Notes: a model not told the origin generated them from the letters alone. A DNA stretch of 64,000 nucleotides from Ahrensia sp. R2A130 (GCF_000179775.1 NZ_AEEB01000003.1:124001-188000); one strand, 5' to 3'; shown: positions 54,849 through 63,159, counted from the stretch's first letter. A program made the numbers and translations.

Positions 54849-55624
54849 CCGCTCAACAAACAGGTGGGGCTACAGCAACCGAAAGCGCGGCTCATCCTGC
54901 TCCTAATGCCGACGCGGTCAGCGACTATTTTTCCGTCGATAAGCTGAACGCCTATTACGGCGACAGCTACATTGTTCAGGACATCTCGTTCGATGTTAAC
55001 GAGGGCGAAATTCTTGCACTTCTGGGCCGCAACGGTGCTGGTAAAACCTCGACGCTCCGCGCGATCGCCCGTGCTGACGAACCTGAACTGCGCGGTGGCA
55101 AAATCTGGCTTCAGGGCCAGCCCGTTCACGACATGAAGAATTTCAGCGCCTCCAACGCAGGCATCGCGCTCGTGCCGGAAGACCGCCGCATTATTCCGGG
55201 CCTCACCGTGGAAGAAAATCTCGACCTCGCCACCATCGCAGGCGGCAAAGGTTGGGACTACGAGCGGATCTACGACCTGTTTCCGCGCCTCAAAGAGCGC
55301 CGTAAACAGGAAGGCACTACAATGTCTGGCGGCGAACAACAGATGCTGGCCATTGGCCGCGCGCTGGCAAAGGAGCTGAAACTGCTGCTGCTCGATGAAC
55401 CATACGAAGGTCTCGCGCCGGTGGTTCGCCACGACATCGAAAAAGCGCTGTTGGAAGTCCGTGCAGCGGGCATCACCACCATCATCGTTGAACAGAACGC
55501 CGTTGCTGCGCTCAAAATCTCCGACCGTGCGGTGATTCTCGATACCGGAGAAATCGCGTTCAAAGGCTCCGCCAAAGAGGTGCTCGACAACGAAGAATTG
55601 CGCCACGAGTACCTCGCGATCTAA
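54845..55624 (+). CDS. LIV-type ABC transporter ATPase (LivF-like)
   Basis: The 259-residue ATPase has a P-loop GRNGAGKTS, the canonical signature TMSGGEQQML and Walker B LLLLDEPYEGLAPVV, typical of LivF. About 30 N-terminal residues precede the domain. With LivG it powers the importer. The 4-base overlap with livG indicates translational coupling. It is the last gene of the operon. Confidence 0.92.
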   Translation: MTAQQTGGATATESAAHPAPNADAVSDYFSVDKLNAYYGDSYIVQDISFDVNEGEILALLGRNGAGKTSTLRAIARADEPELRGGKIWLQGQPVHDMKNFSASNAGIALVPEDRRIIPGLTVEENLDLATIAGGKGWDYERIYDLFPRLKERRKQEGTTMSGGEQQMLAIGRALAKELKLLLLDEPYEGLAPVVRHDIEKALLEVRAAGITTIIVEQNAVAALKISDRAVILDTGEIAFKGSAKEVLDNEELRHEYLAI

Positions 55625-55770
55625 TTTTTAGTGCCAATCTCGCGCCACTCTGCTGGTGGTGTGACTTTCCGCACAGTGATGCGCTGGTGACTGGCTCACT
55701 GTGGTCTCCAAGGGGAAAATTGATCCCGTATTGGAACTCAGGAGCATGCCTCCTGTATCGGAGTATCACC

Positions 55771-56103
55771 ATGTTCAGAAAATCACTTGCCGTCGCCGCT
55801 ATCGTTGCCATCTACGCCGCTGCCGCACCATCCGCACAGGTCGCCTTCGCATCCGATGGCGTTTGCGGCCACTACGCTTTTGCAGGCGCCTTCTCCACCC
55901 GTAACGCTGCCCGCAAACAAGCGCGCCGTGTCGGTGGTCAGGTCTTCGATCTCGACGCTTCCGACAGCCCCAACGCGGGCAAAGGCCTTTGGGTCGTCGG
56001 TACCGGTCCCGGCCCACGCGGCTGGGCCAGCAAACAGGCCCGAAAATTCCGCAATCGGGGCGTGCGCGGCGCCTATGTCGCCGCCCGCTGCATGTACGGC
56101 TAA
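55771..56103 (+). CDS. Small secreted protein, unknown function
   Basis: The 110-residue product starts MFRKSLAVAAIVAIYAAAAPSAQVAFA, a signal peptide. The mature part has three cysteines and a repeated pattern of AARKQARRVGG and ASKQARKFRNRG segments, each followed by a Gly/Val-rich strand. This loosely resembles a SPOR-like arrangement. Longer upstream in-frame readings contain no signal peptide. The role is unknown. Confidence 0.6.
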   Translation: MFRKSLAVAAIVAIYAAAAPSAQVAFASDGVCGHYAFAGAFSTRNAARKQARRVGGQVFDLDASDSPNAGKGLWVVGTGPGPRGWASKQARKFRNRGVRGAYVAARCMYG

Positions 56104-56113
56104 AATAACCGGA

Positions 56114-56268
56114 AATTTCAGCTCTTTGCTGAAATTGTAAGGCGATCAAGTATCGCCCGGCGCTGGTGCGCCGCACTCGCGTAGCGAAGGCCGATGGGCC
56201 GACAGCGTTAGCGCCTAAGAAGAGTTCTCCCGAAGAGGCCGGATCTGCGTTAGCGCAGACCCGGCTTT
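56114..56268 (+). other. Array of consecutive hairpins upstream of prfB
   Basis: At least four stem-loops follow one another. AATTTCAGC/GCTGAAATT is at 56114-56136, GGCGAT/ATCGCC at 56141-56157, GGCGC/GCGCC at 56159-56172, and a long stem at 56238-56265 (GCCGG, TCTGCG, TTAG loop, CGCAGA, CCGGC) is followed by TTT. The first and last could end upstream transcription. The region lies between a small secreted protein gene and prfB. Confidence 0.6.
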
Positions 56269-56354
56269 CGGCGTTCGACAGGACGGGCGAAACTTTACAC
56301 CACAGCCCGACCCTCCTATCGGTAGGCGCATCCCAGCCCCACCGAGACGACCCC

Positions 56355-57479
56355 ATGCGCGCCGAAATGCAGACCCTTGCCGATGAGATCACGCAAGCCA
56401 TCAGCCTGCTGCGCCGTCACCTTGATTGGGAAAAGGCGAACACCCGTCTGGAAGAGCTGAACGCAGCCTCCGAAGATCCTGACCTGTGGAACGATCCCGG
56501 CAAGGCGCAACTGCTTATGAAAGAGCGCCAGCAGCTGGAAACCGGCATCACCTCCATCAACGGCCTCGAAGGCGATCTGGGCGACACCAAAGACCTGATC
56601 GAACTGGCCGAAATGGAAGACGATGCCGACGTTTTGGCGGAAGCCGAAAGCGCCCTGCGCGAACTGCACGCCGACCTCGGTAAACGACAGGCGGCGACGC
56701 TGCTGTCCGGTGAGGCCGACGCCAACGACACCTATTTCGAGGTCCATTCCGGCGCGGGTGGCACGGAGAGCAACGACTGGGCCAACATGCTGTTGCGGAT
56801 GTATATCCGCTGGGCAGAAACCAACGGCTACAAGGTCGAGGTGCAAGCCACCACGTCCGGCGACGAGGCGGGCATCAAGGCTGCCACGGTGCTGGTGAAG
56901 GGCGCAAACGCTTACGGCTACATGAAGACCGAAAGTGGCGTACACCGGCTGGTCCGCATCTCGCCCTACGATTCACAGGCCAAGCGCCACACGTCGTTTT
57001 CATCCGTCTGGGTCTATCCCGTCATCGACGACAATATCGAAATCATCGTGCCCGACAACGAAATACGCCTCGACACGTTCCGCTCGTCCGGCGCTGGCGG
57101 GCAGCATGTGAACACCACGGATTCCGCCGTTCGCATCACCCACATTCCCACCGGCATCGTGGTCACATCATCAGAAAAATCGCAGCACCAGAACCGCGCT
57201 AACGCCATGAAGGCGCTGAAATCGCGGCTCTACGAAGCCGAAATGCAAAAGCGTAACGAGGCAACACAGGCCGCCCACGAAGCAAAATCGGACATCGGCT
57301 GGGGCCACCAAATCCGCTCCTACGTCCTGCAACCCTACCAACTCGTCAAAGACCTCCGCACCGGCGTTGAAAGCACCAATCCATCAGCAGTGCTGGACGG
57401 CGACCTCAACGCCTTCATGGAAGCGGCGTTGGCGCATCAGGTGAGTGGCGAGGATAAGGTTGTCGAAGACGTGGAGTAG
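56355..57479 (+). CDS. prfB: Peptide chain release factor 2
   Basis: RF2 terminates translation at UGA and UAA. The 374-residue protein has the GGQ motif (SSGAGGQHVNTTDSA). The tripeptide anticodon region reads SPYDSQ where E. coli has SPFDSG; SPY is a form I recall from other Rhizobiales. The start MRAEMQTLADEITQAIS at 56355 gives the standard N-terminus. There is no programmed +1 frameshift; the region around residues 22-24 reads through in frame as Leu-Asp. An upstream in-frame extension runs into the hairpin array and is not coding. Confidence 0.94.
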   Translation: MRAEMQTLADEITQAISLLRRHLDWEKANTRLEELNAASEDPDLWNDPGKAQLLMKERQQLETGITSINGLEGDLGDTKDLIELAEMEDDADVLAEAESALRELHADLGKRQAATLLSGEADANDTYFEVHSGAGGTESNDWANMLLRMYIRWAETNGYKVEVQATTSGDEAGIKAATVLVKGANAYGYMKTESGVHRLVRISPYDSQAKRHTSFSSVWVYPVIDDNIEIIVPDNEIRLDTFRSSGAGGQHVNTTDSAVRITHIPTGIVVTSSEKSQHQNRANAMKALKSRLYEAEMQKRNEATQAAHEAKSDIGWGHQIRSYVLQPYQLVKDLRTGVESTNPSAVLDGDLNAFMEAALAHQVSGEDKVVEDVE

Positions 57480-57500
57480 GGGCTACTCACCCACACCACT

Positions 57501-57536
57501 GTCATCCCCGCGAAGGTGGGGACCCACTTTGCAACC
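57501..57536 (+). repeat. Dispersed palindromic repeat, copy after prfB
   Basis: This copy reads GTCATCCCCGCGAAGGTGGG followed by GACCCACTTTGCAACC. It is closely related to the copy at 60310-60344 and to the inverted copy at 60427-60455. Repeats of the 'GTCATCCC-gcgaa-GGGACCCA' type are widely scattered in alphaproteobacterial intergenic DNA. Confidence 0.8.
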
Positions 57537-57607
57537 AGTGGTAGATTTGAATTTGCCTCGGCATTTTTTGCGAGCGAACGACCGCACGTCGACTTTTCTC
57601 CCGTCCC

Positions 57608-58672
57608 CTATTTCGCAAGCAGAAAATCGGCAAAACATGCATCCACGGGTCGCAGAGCTTCAGGGTCTTGCTTGGAATCTGACAACACGCGACGGATATC
57701 CGCCGGAAACCGCACACTTGCCCGATATTTCGATGTACTGACCAAGGCTTCGACGGGGCTGTGAGTGCGGCTCAAGGTCCTTCCAAAAGAATGCTGATGC
57801 GCCTTAAGCGCGACGGTGCAGGCAGCAGCGCTTTTTGGGCAGATGCGCTTACAAAGGCCCAACAAGGGCTTCATCCTTACATCAGATAGAGAGATTCCTT
57901 GCAGCCGATTGAAGAGGCTGGCGTTATCGACAAGGCTTTCCGGATAGCCTGGATAAACGCCTTTACTCAGATCGAACAGGATCTTGGGTGGCCGCCCCCA
58001 GAAGAGAAATTCATGTTCGGCAGGCGAGGTATAAACGTCGCCAATCTTTGCATATTCTTGGACAAGAGCGCCATTCGGACCGCCGGGCACTGGCTTGCCC
58101 AAAAGCAGCTTGCCCCGAATGTACATAGCGACCCAGGGCCTGTAGATCTCATCTATCTTGCCCTCCGCAGCAAAGCGGAACAGGCTGTCCATTTCCTGCC
58201 AGTTGATAAGGCTGTTGATCCCACGCCACTGCGGGAACTTTTCATCGTGATCCAAGAGATAGGATAGAGCCTGAACGAGGGTTTCGGGTTGCTGAACGTT
58301 CACAAGGGCCCAAGCCAGTGGGTGTCGATCTTCAGCAACCCACAACCAAGACTTTCCCCTCCGGGAACCATCGTTTTTTCGTGTGATGGCTCTGCGATCA
58401 TCCCGCCCAAGGCCATCAAGCAGATCACGACTCGTATGAGATGCACGGCCGACAATCTGCCCCAGAAAAATCTGTGCCGCGAGGTGGTCCTCGTTCGCCA
58501 TCTTCGCCAACTCGTTCAGCGCGGCACTGTCGTTACCGTTCAGCCAGACCTCCAAGACCTGTTGGAAATTTGGGTCATCGGCATCCGCTATGGGTAAGCG
58601 ATCTTCAGATGCCCAGACATTGCTTGAAAGAACAGTGAATACGAGCAAGAAAAATAGATTTACGATTTTCAT
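57608..58672 (-). CDS. Secreted protein of unknown function (possible Sel1/TPR-like repeats)
   Basis: The 354-residue product has a signal peptide (MKIVNLFFLLVFTVLSSNVWA). The region near residues 40-75 (VLEVWLNGNDSAALNELAKMANEDHLAAQIFLG) resembles a Sel1/TPR helical repeat. The rest, including three Cys near residues 268-281, matches nothing I recognise. A GGGAG ribosome-binding site precedes the ATG. The surrounding DNA is visibly more A/T-rich than the average here and flanked by repeats, suggesting recent acquisition. Confidence 0.65.
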   Translation of the reverse strand: MKIVNLFFLLVFTVLSSNVWASEDRLPIADADDPNFQQVLEVWLNGNDSAALNELAKMANEDHLAAQIFLGQIVGRASHTSRDLLDGLGRDDRRAITRKNDGSRRGKSWLWVAEDRHPLAWALVNVQQPETLVQALSYLLDHDEKFPQWRGINSLINWQEMDSLFRFAAEGKIDEIYRPWVAMYIRGKLLLGKPVPGGPNGALVQEYAKIGDVYTSPAEHEFLFWGRPPKILFDLSKGVYPGYPESLVDNASLFNRLQGISLSDVRMKPLLGLCKRICPKSAAACTVALKAHQHSFGRTLSRTHSPVEALVSTSKYRASVRFPADIRRVLSDSKQDPEALRPVDACFADFLLAK

Positions 58673-58840
58673 AATACATAACTCCCTCTGGTTCCCGTAA
58701 CGAGTAAAATAAAATATAGAAGTGAATGTTTCATCCTAGAAATAAGCAGAAATTTTAAGCAATCTAGGGCGGAGTAAATCTGCTGTGTATTTTAAACGCG
58801 AACCAGCTAGTCTCAAATGCGAATTTGCGGGATATTTTCT

Positions 58841-59016
58841 CTCCCCGCACTCGCCCAGCACTCTATACTTCCTTCTCTTTCGCGCATGAGCCGACGGCCC
58901 AGACCATACTGATCGTGGTGCGCGTTTAACGAACGGCATCGGGCAGAGCTCTATGTCGCACCGGCAAAGCTGCCACAGCAGCGTCCGGACCGGACGTCGA
59001 ACTTCAGCAATGGCGG
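58841..59016 (+). repeat. Long non-coding repeat, copy 1
   Basis: About 175 bases, starting CTCCCCGCAC and passing through CGCGCATGAGCCGACGG, GAGCTCTATGTCGCACCGGC and GGACGTCGAAC, are closely similar to 59836-60035. The two copies are in the same orientation and flank the methyltransferase gene. Both lack a convincing open frame. The 58673-59055 interval otherwise contains an A/T-rich stretch (58690-58770) and no gene. Confidence 0.8.
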
Positions 59017-59055
59017 ATCGAACGCCTGCTGCCGGAATTTCGAATGCGCGTTAGG

Positions 59056-59739
59056 TCAATCCGTGATCTTGAACACATCGGCCCGCGACCAATAGGGCAG
59101 ATATCCGCCTGTTTCATCTTGGCAATGCGCATCCCAAAAGGCTGCTTCGAAGGCCGGTTTATCCTCGTCCTTCAGCACTCTCCCGCTATCAACCGACACA
59201 AGATCAGCGATCATGTCTGCTGGTGTCTCCATGTTATACTTTGAGGCAATGTGCAGGGTGCTGCTGCGCTTCAGAGCGCCTGAAGTGACGGCCTTGTCCA
59301 GCGCGGCCTGCGCTTCGGCGCAGATGTCGCTTTCATCGACGATGAAACGTACCACAGGATAGAGCGGGTCACGCGGTTCTGGTTCGATCGCCAAGATGAG
59401 ACCGCCCGGTCGAGTAACCCTACAGGCTTCCCCGATCGCAGCCCTCATGTCGGTCGCGTGGTGAAGGCTGAGTGAAAAGATCGAGATGTCGAAGGTTGCT
59501 GCATCGAATGGAAGCGCCTCGGTCGGAGCGGTCACGAACCTAATGTCAGGGTGCTTAGCCTGCGCTGCTTTCACCGCCTCAGGGTTAGGCTCGGCACCGA
59601 CTGCCCGGGCACCGAGATTGCTCAGCCTATGCGTCAGCCTTCCTGAGCCTGCGCCAATATCCAAAACATCCAGACCGGCAATGTTGCCCAAGACATCTGT
59701 GAGCAACTTGTCGGTTTCCAAAAATGGTCGTTGGCTCAT
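59056..59739 (-). CDS. Class I SAM-dependent methyltransferase
   Basis: The 227-residue protein has motif I VLDIGAGSGRLTHRL (about residues 25-39). The later ALPFDAATFDISIFSLSLHH and RVTRPGGLILAIEPEP segments are those of the Methyltransf_11 family. The substrate is unknown; a small molecule or lipid is likely. AGGAAG precedes the ATG. It stands alone, flanked by two direct copies of a long non-coding repeat, so it may have moved as a unit with them. Confidence 0.82.
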   Translation of the reverse strand: MSQRPFLETDKLLTDVLGNIAGLDVLDIGAGSGRLTHRLSNLGARAVGAEPNPEAVKAAQAKHPDIRFVTAPTEALPFDAATFDISIFSLSLHHATDMRAAIGEACRVTRPGGLILAIEPEPRDPLYPVVRFIVDESDICAEAQAALDKAVTSGALKRSSTLHIASKYNMETPADMIADLVSVDSGRVLKDEDKPAFEAAFWDAHCQDETGGYLPYWSRADVFKITD

Positions 59740-59835
59740 GGCGCTGTTGCTTCCTGTGCAGTCTGACCCCGTGGCGACACCTTATGACTTTGCATGGGGG
59801 CACGACCAGACACGGCGCACGTTCGGTAGATAAAT

Positions 59836-60035
59836 CTGTCCCCGCACGACCAAGCCACCTCATACTACGCCTTCTTTCGCGCATGAGCCGACGGTCCGGA
59901 CCGTCCTGATCGTTGCGTGAAAGCGATCCTTCCGTCGCGCGCGCTTAACGGTCGCAAGCGGGCGGAGCTCTATGTTGCACCGGCAGAGCTGCCACAACAG
60001 CTTCGGGACCGGACGTCGAACGTCAGTAATGGCGG
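59836..60035 (+). repeat. Long non-coding repeat, copy 2
   Basis: This copy shares CGCGCATGAGCCGACGG, GAGCTCTATGT-GCACCGGC, GAGCTGCCACA and GGACCGGACGTCGAAC blocks with 58841-59016. It has an extra ~17-base insertion near 59915-59935. The 59740-60510 interval around it contains no gene. Besides the repeats it has a GGCGAAGGC/GCCTTTTCGCC hairpin near 60128-60152. Confidence 0.8.
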
Positions 60036-60307
60036 GCCGAAGGCAAGGCCGATGGGAACTTTCGGGTTCTCATGTTCGGGGAGGTGACGGGAATGGTGTT
60101 GAGACACATCCGCAGCAGGATCGAGCGGGGCGAAGGCGTATGCCTTTTCGCCTGAAACTACAGGCTAACGGCAGATTCCTTTGCTCCGCTGGCTCATTTT
60201 TTACGGGGCCGCTTTCGTTCGCTAAAGGCGAATGGCGACACCTTGCTCCTCACTCGGACGTCGGAAGGCGGGTCGATATTTTCGCGCATCCGCAATCCAA
60301 CATTCTC

Positions 60308-60455
60308 TTGTCATCCCGGCGAAGGCGGGGACCCACTTCACAACGAAACGAGAGCAAGAGAGTAAACGCCGATGCTTCCGTGCATCCGCTACCTCACATC
60401 CATCCACCGCTGCGTCTCGCGGGTGGATGGGCCCCGCTTTCGCGGGGATGACAAG
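60308..60455 (+). repeat. MITE-like element with terminal inverted repeats
   Basis: The element begins CTTGTCATCCCGGCGAAGGC and ends with the inverted counterpart GCGGGGATGACAAG. Its right half also contains a nested pair, CCATCCACC and GGGTGGATGG, so the whole can fold into a long imperfect hairpin. Its left end matches the single repeat at 57501-57536. Confidence 0.7.
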
Positions 60456-60510
60456 GTAGTGTGGGGGAAATGGGAGCTTAAAAGATGACAGCGGAATGAA
60501 CCGCAGGCCT

Positions 60511-61683
60511 CTAGCGCAGCAGCGGGCTGAGGTGTTTTGCCAGCCGCACGTAGTGGATCGGGTCCAGCACGCGGCCTTTGCGGCGCACTTCGTAGTGCAG
60601 GTGCGGGCCGGTGGAGCGGCCTGTGCTGCCGACTTTGCCGATGCGCTTGCCGCGTTTGATCTTCTGGCCCTTCTTCACGTGAATGCGCGAAAGGTGAGCG
60701 TAGCGGGTGGTGATGCCGCCGCCATGGTCGATTTCGACCATCTTGCCGTAGCCACCGTTGCGGCCCGCTTTCACCACGCGGCCGGAAGCCGTGGAGAGAA
60801 CCGGTGTGCCGCGAGCTGCGCGAAAATCGAGGCCACCGTGAACGGCGGTGCGTTTCGTAAACGGGTCAGTGCGGCGACCGAAGCGGGAGGAGATGGAAGA
60901 GTTGGGAGTGGGCGAACCGTGGGGCAGAAAGAGAGCGGCCTTGCGGACGGTCGCAAGAGTTTCCATCTGCTCGTCCAGCGCGCGAACGGAATCGTCAAAA
61001 TTGGCGGCGCCGGAAAGTTCGATCAGCGGGCCACCGACTGCTGTAGCACGGGGTAGGCGCATACCCTGTTTCTTCAGGAAAGAAGCAAGTCGCGAAACTT
61101 TCTTGCGGGTGGAGCGACGCATCTCTGTCAGCTCGGCAAGCTGGGCCTGTTCGGTTTCGTAAAGCGAGGCTTCCAGCGTGGCGAAAGCGCGGTCATCACC
61201 CGCGTCCAGCTGTTCGGCAGCAAGGCGGGTTAGGCCGGAAACCGATGCGGCACTTCCAAGCGAAGCCCGCTGGTCAGCAATTCCGGCTTCGATGGCGGAA
61301 CGTTTCAGGTCCAACTGCTGCTGGCCCAACTCGCGTTGCTTTTCAACGAGCTTGGACACTTTCTCGCGGATCACCCGTTCACCGGCAATCTGGCGGCTGG
61401 TCATCACATCCACCTGCATACGCAGATGGGAAATGCGCTTTTCATACGTCTGGCGGATCTGCGCTTCACGCTCGATGCTGCCGCGAACGAGGTCGTCCTG
61501 GAAGAAGAGGTACGCACCGCTGGCGACTGTAAGCGTGGCGAGGCACGTCATAGTTGCCGTGCCAAGCCACATCAAAGCGGGACGCACGGTCCATGTGCGG
61601 GTTCGGTCGCCGCGGGCCCACACCAGAACAGCCGGGCCTTTGGCGCGGGTTGGGCGGTTGGAGCGGGCGGCGTTGCTGAGCAT
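60511..61683 (-). CDS. M23 family metallopeptidase with coiled coil
   Basis: The 390-residue protein has one N-terminal membrane anchor (about residues 38-62) and a long coiled-coil-rich region (about 70-215). A C-terminal LytM/M23 domain includes SRFGRRTDPFTKRTAVHGGLDFRA and GPHLHYEVRRKG, with the zinc His and Asp residues intact. Such proteins cleave peptidoglycan cross-links or act as EnvC-like activators in the periplasm. Start ATG at MLSNAARSNRPTRAKG. Confidence 0.9.
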   Translation of the reverse strand: MLSNAARSNRPTRAKGPAVLVWARGDRTRTWTVRPALMWLGTATMTCLATLTVASGAYLFFQDDLVRGSIEREAQIRQTYEKRISHLRMQVDVMTSRQIAGERVIREKVSKLVEKQRELGQQQLDLKRSAIEAGIADQRASLGSAASVSGLTRLAAEQLDAGDDRAFATLEASLYETEQAQLAELTEMRRSTRKKVSRLASFLKKQGMRLPRATAVGGPLIELSGAANFDDSVRALDEQMETLATVRKAALFLPHGSPTPNSSISSRFGRRTDPFTKRTAVHGGLDFRAARGTPVLSTASGRVVKAGRNGGYGKMVEIDHGGGITTRYAHLSRIHVKKGQKIKRGKRIGKVGSTGRSTGPHLHYEVRRKGRVLDPIHYVRLAKHLSPLLR

Positions 61684-61772
61684 GGAATGTCCGTGAAAGT
61701 GGGCAGTGTGCCGTCACTATCGCAGATCGTGGTTAACCGAGGGTTTCCAGTTTCGCGTTCAGGTTGTGAAAT

Positions 61773-62705
61773 TCATGTTCCCGCGCTTGAAAGTGCACGA
61801 TAAAATCCTGGTGTCAGGCCGGCTCGAGCCCGTGCCAGATCGTTGAAAGGCGGTTTGAGTGGTCCACGGAAATGCAGACGAACAAGACGTTGAAATTCAT
61901 GGGAAGGAGAGATGCCACGCCGCAGACACAGGAAGCGAAACCACTTGGCACCCACAGCAACATGGCCTTCTTCGTCGCGGTAGATGATTTCGAAAATACG
62001 ACGGCTATCGTGGTCGCCCACCTCATCCATTTGCCGCAGCAGCGACGGCGTTATGTCCAACCCTCGCGCTTCCAAAATTAGGGGGACGACGGCAAGGCGA
62101 GCGTCGAGTGAATGCCCGGTTTCCTGCGCTGCTTCCCATAGGCCGTCATGGGCATCGAGGTCGCCATATGCACCGCCAATTTGGGCAAGACGTTCGCGCA
62201 ACAGGCTGAAATGCTTGGCTTCTTCCAGCGCCACGCGCATCCAGCCATCGTAGAAGGAACGCGGCATCTGATGTTTAGGATCGCAAAAACGTGCGACCAC
62301 ATCCAGAGCCAGATCAATGGCGTTCAACTCGATATGCGCGATGGCATGAAGCAGCGCGAAGCGGCCCTTTTCAGACCGCAACGACCGCCTCTTCAGTTGC
62401 GAAGGAGCAACGAGATTTGGCTGTTCAGGTCGTCCGGGGCGCGAAGGGACTGGCAGGGCGACATCGCCACCCGGACCGATGCCGCCGGAGAACCAACCCC
62501 ACGCAGCTTGTCGGGTAAGGGATATTTTATCGTCGAGGTTGGCCGCAGACAGGGCGGCGATGGCGGCAGATTTTAATGTGGAGGCCCTGCCTGATGCAGG
62601 AAGCTCTTGCCAGCGTTCCGGCCATTCATCCGGTGTGAAAAGCCGATCCCGCAAGGAATTGATAGACAAGGAACTGACTGAATTATCGAGTAAGGAGTTA
62701 TCCAA
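61773..62705 (-). CDS. DUF455 ferritin-like protein
   Basis: The 310-residue product matches the DUF455 family of ferritin-like proteins, with helices carrying HAIAHIELNAIDLALDV (about residues 120-136), ALEEAKHFSLLRERL and YRDEEGHVAVGAKWF. The Glu and His residues could bind a di-iron centre. The start is uncertain: no ATG is near, and the frame opens with a TTG that overlaps the bcp stop by 8 bases. A later TTG is possible. It is downstream of bcp and probably co-transcribed with it. Confidence 0.82.
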   Translation of the reverse strand: MDNSLLDNSVSSLSINSLRDRLFTPDEWPERWQELPASGRASTLKSAAIAALSAANLDDKISLTRQAAWGWFSGGIGPGGDVALPVPSRPGRPEQPNLVAPSQLKRRSLRSEKGRFALLHAIAHIELNAIDLALDVVARFCDPKHQMPRSFYDGWMRVALEEAKHFSLLRERLAQIGGAYGDLDAHDGLWEAAQETGHSLDARLAVVPLILEARGLDITPSLLRQMDEVGDHDSRRIFEIIYRDEEGHVAVGAKWFRFLCLRRGISPSHEFQRLVRLHFRGPLKPPFNDLARARAGLTPGFYRALSSAGT

Positions 62706-63159
62706 AGTGGCTGCGCGCGGCCTCTAGCACAGCGTCCACGTGGCCCTTCACGCGAACCTTGTGCCACGCCTCAAGCACTTTGCCGTCGGCATCGACGAGG
62801 AAAGTGCAACGAACGACGCCCATATATGTCTTGCCGTACATGCTCTTTTCTTGCCACACGCCCCATGCAGCCAGCGTTTCGGTGTCCGGGTCAGCAGCAA
62901 GCGTGATGCCGAGATCGTGCTTGGCGGTAAATTTGTCATGTTTGGCCGCCGTATCGGGCGACATACCGATAATATCCACGCCGAGAGCTTCAAAATCGCC
63001 CTTGGTACCGGTGAATTCTTTGGCCTCGGTGGTGCAGCCCGGAGTGTCATCCTTGGGGTAGAAATAGACCACCGCAGGTTTGCCGGAAGGGAATTTCGCA
63101 CGCCCGCCGCTCTGCGCTTCTAGATCAAAGGCCGGTGCCGTATCGCCAACGTTAAGCAT
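62698..63159 (-). CDS. bcp: Thioredoxin-dependent thiol peroxidase (Bcp)
   Basis: The 153-residue peroxiredoxin has the peroxidatic Cys42 in YPKDDTPGCTTEAK. The resolving cysteine found five residues later in E. coli Bcp is Lys47 here, so this enzyme is a one-Cys type or uses another cysteine (the VVRCTF Cys). It reduces peroxides in the cytoplasm. The ATG lies 211 bases from the divergent AsmA-like gene. Confidence 0.93.
   Translation of the reverse strand: MLNVGDTAPAFDLEAQSGGRAKFPSGKPAVVYFYPKDDTPGCTTEAKEFTGTKGDFEALGVDIIGMSPDTAAKHDKFTAKHDLGITLAADPDTETLAAWGVWQEKSMYGKTYMGVVRCTFLVDADGKVLEAWHKVRVKGHVDAVLEAARSHFG

Noticed and set aside
56400..56440. Programmed +1 frameshift in prfB as in E. coli
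   Set aside because: The frame is continuous through the Leu-Asp codons where E. coli has the in-frame UGA; no internal stop is present.
61684..61772. CtrA site before the M23 peptidase gene
   Set aside because: GGTTAACC is present but no second half-site at the required seven-base spacing was found.
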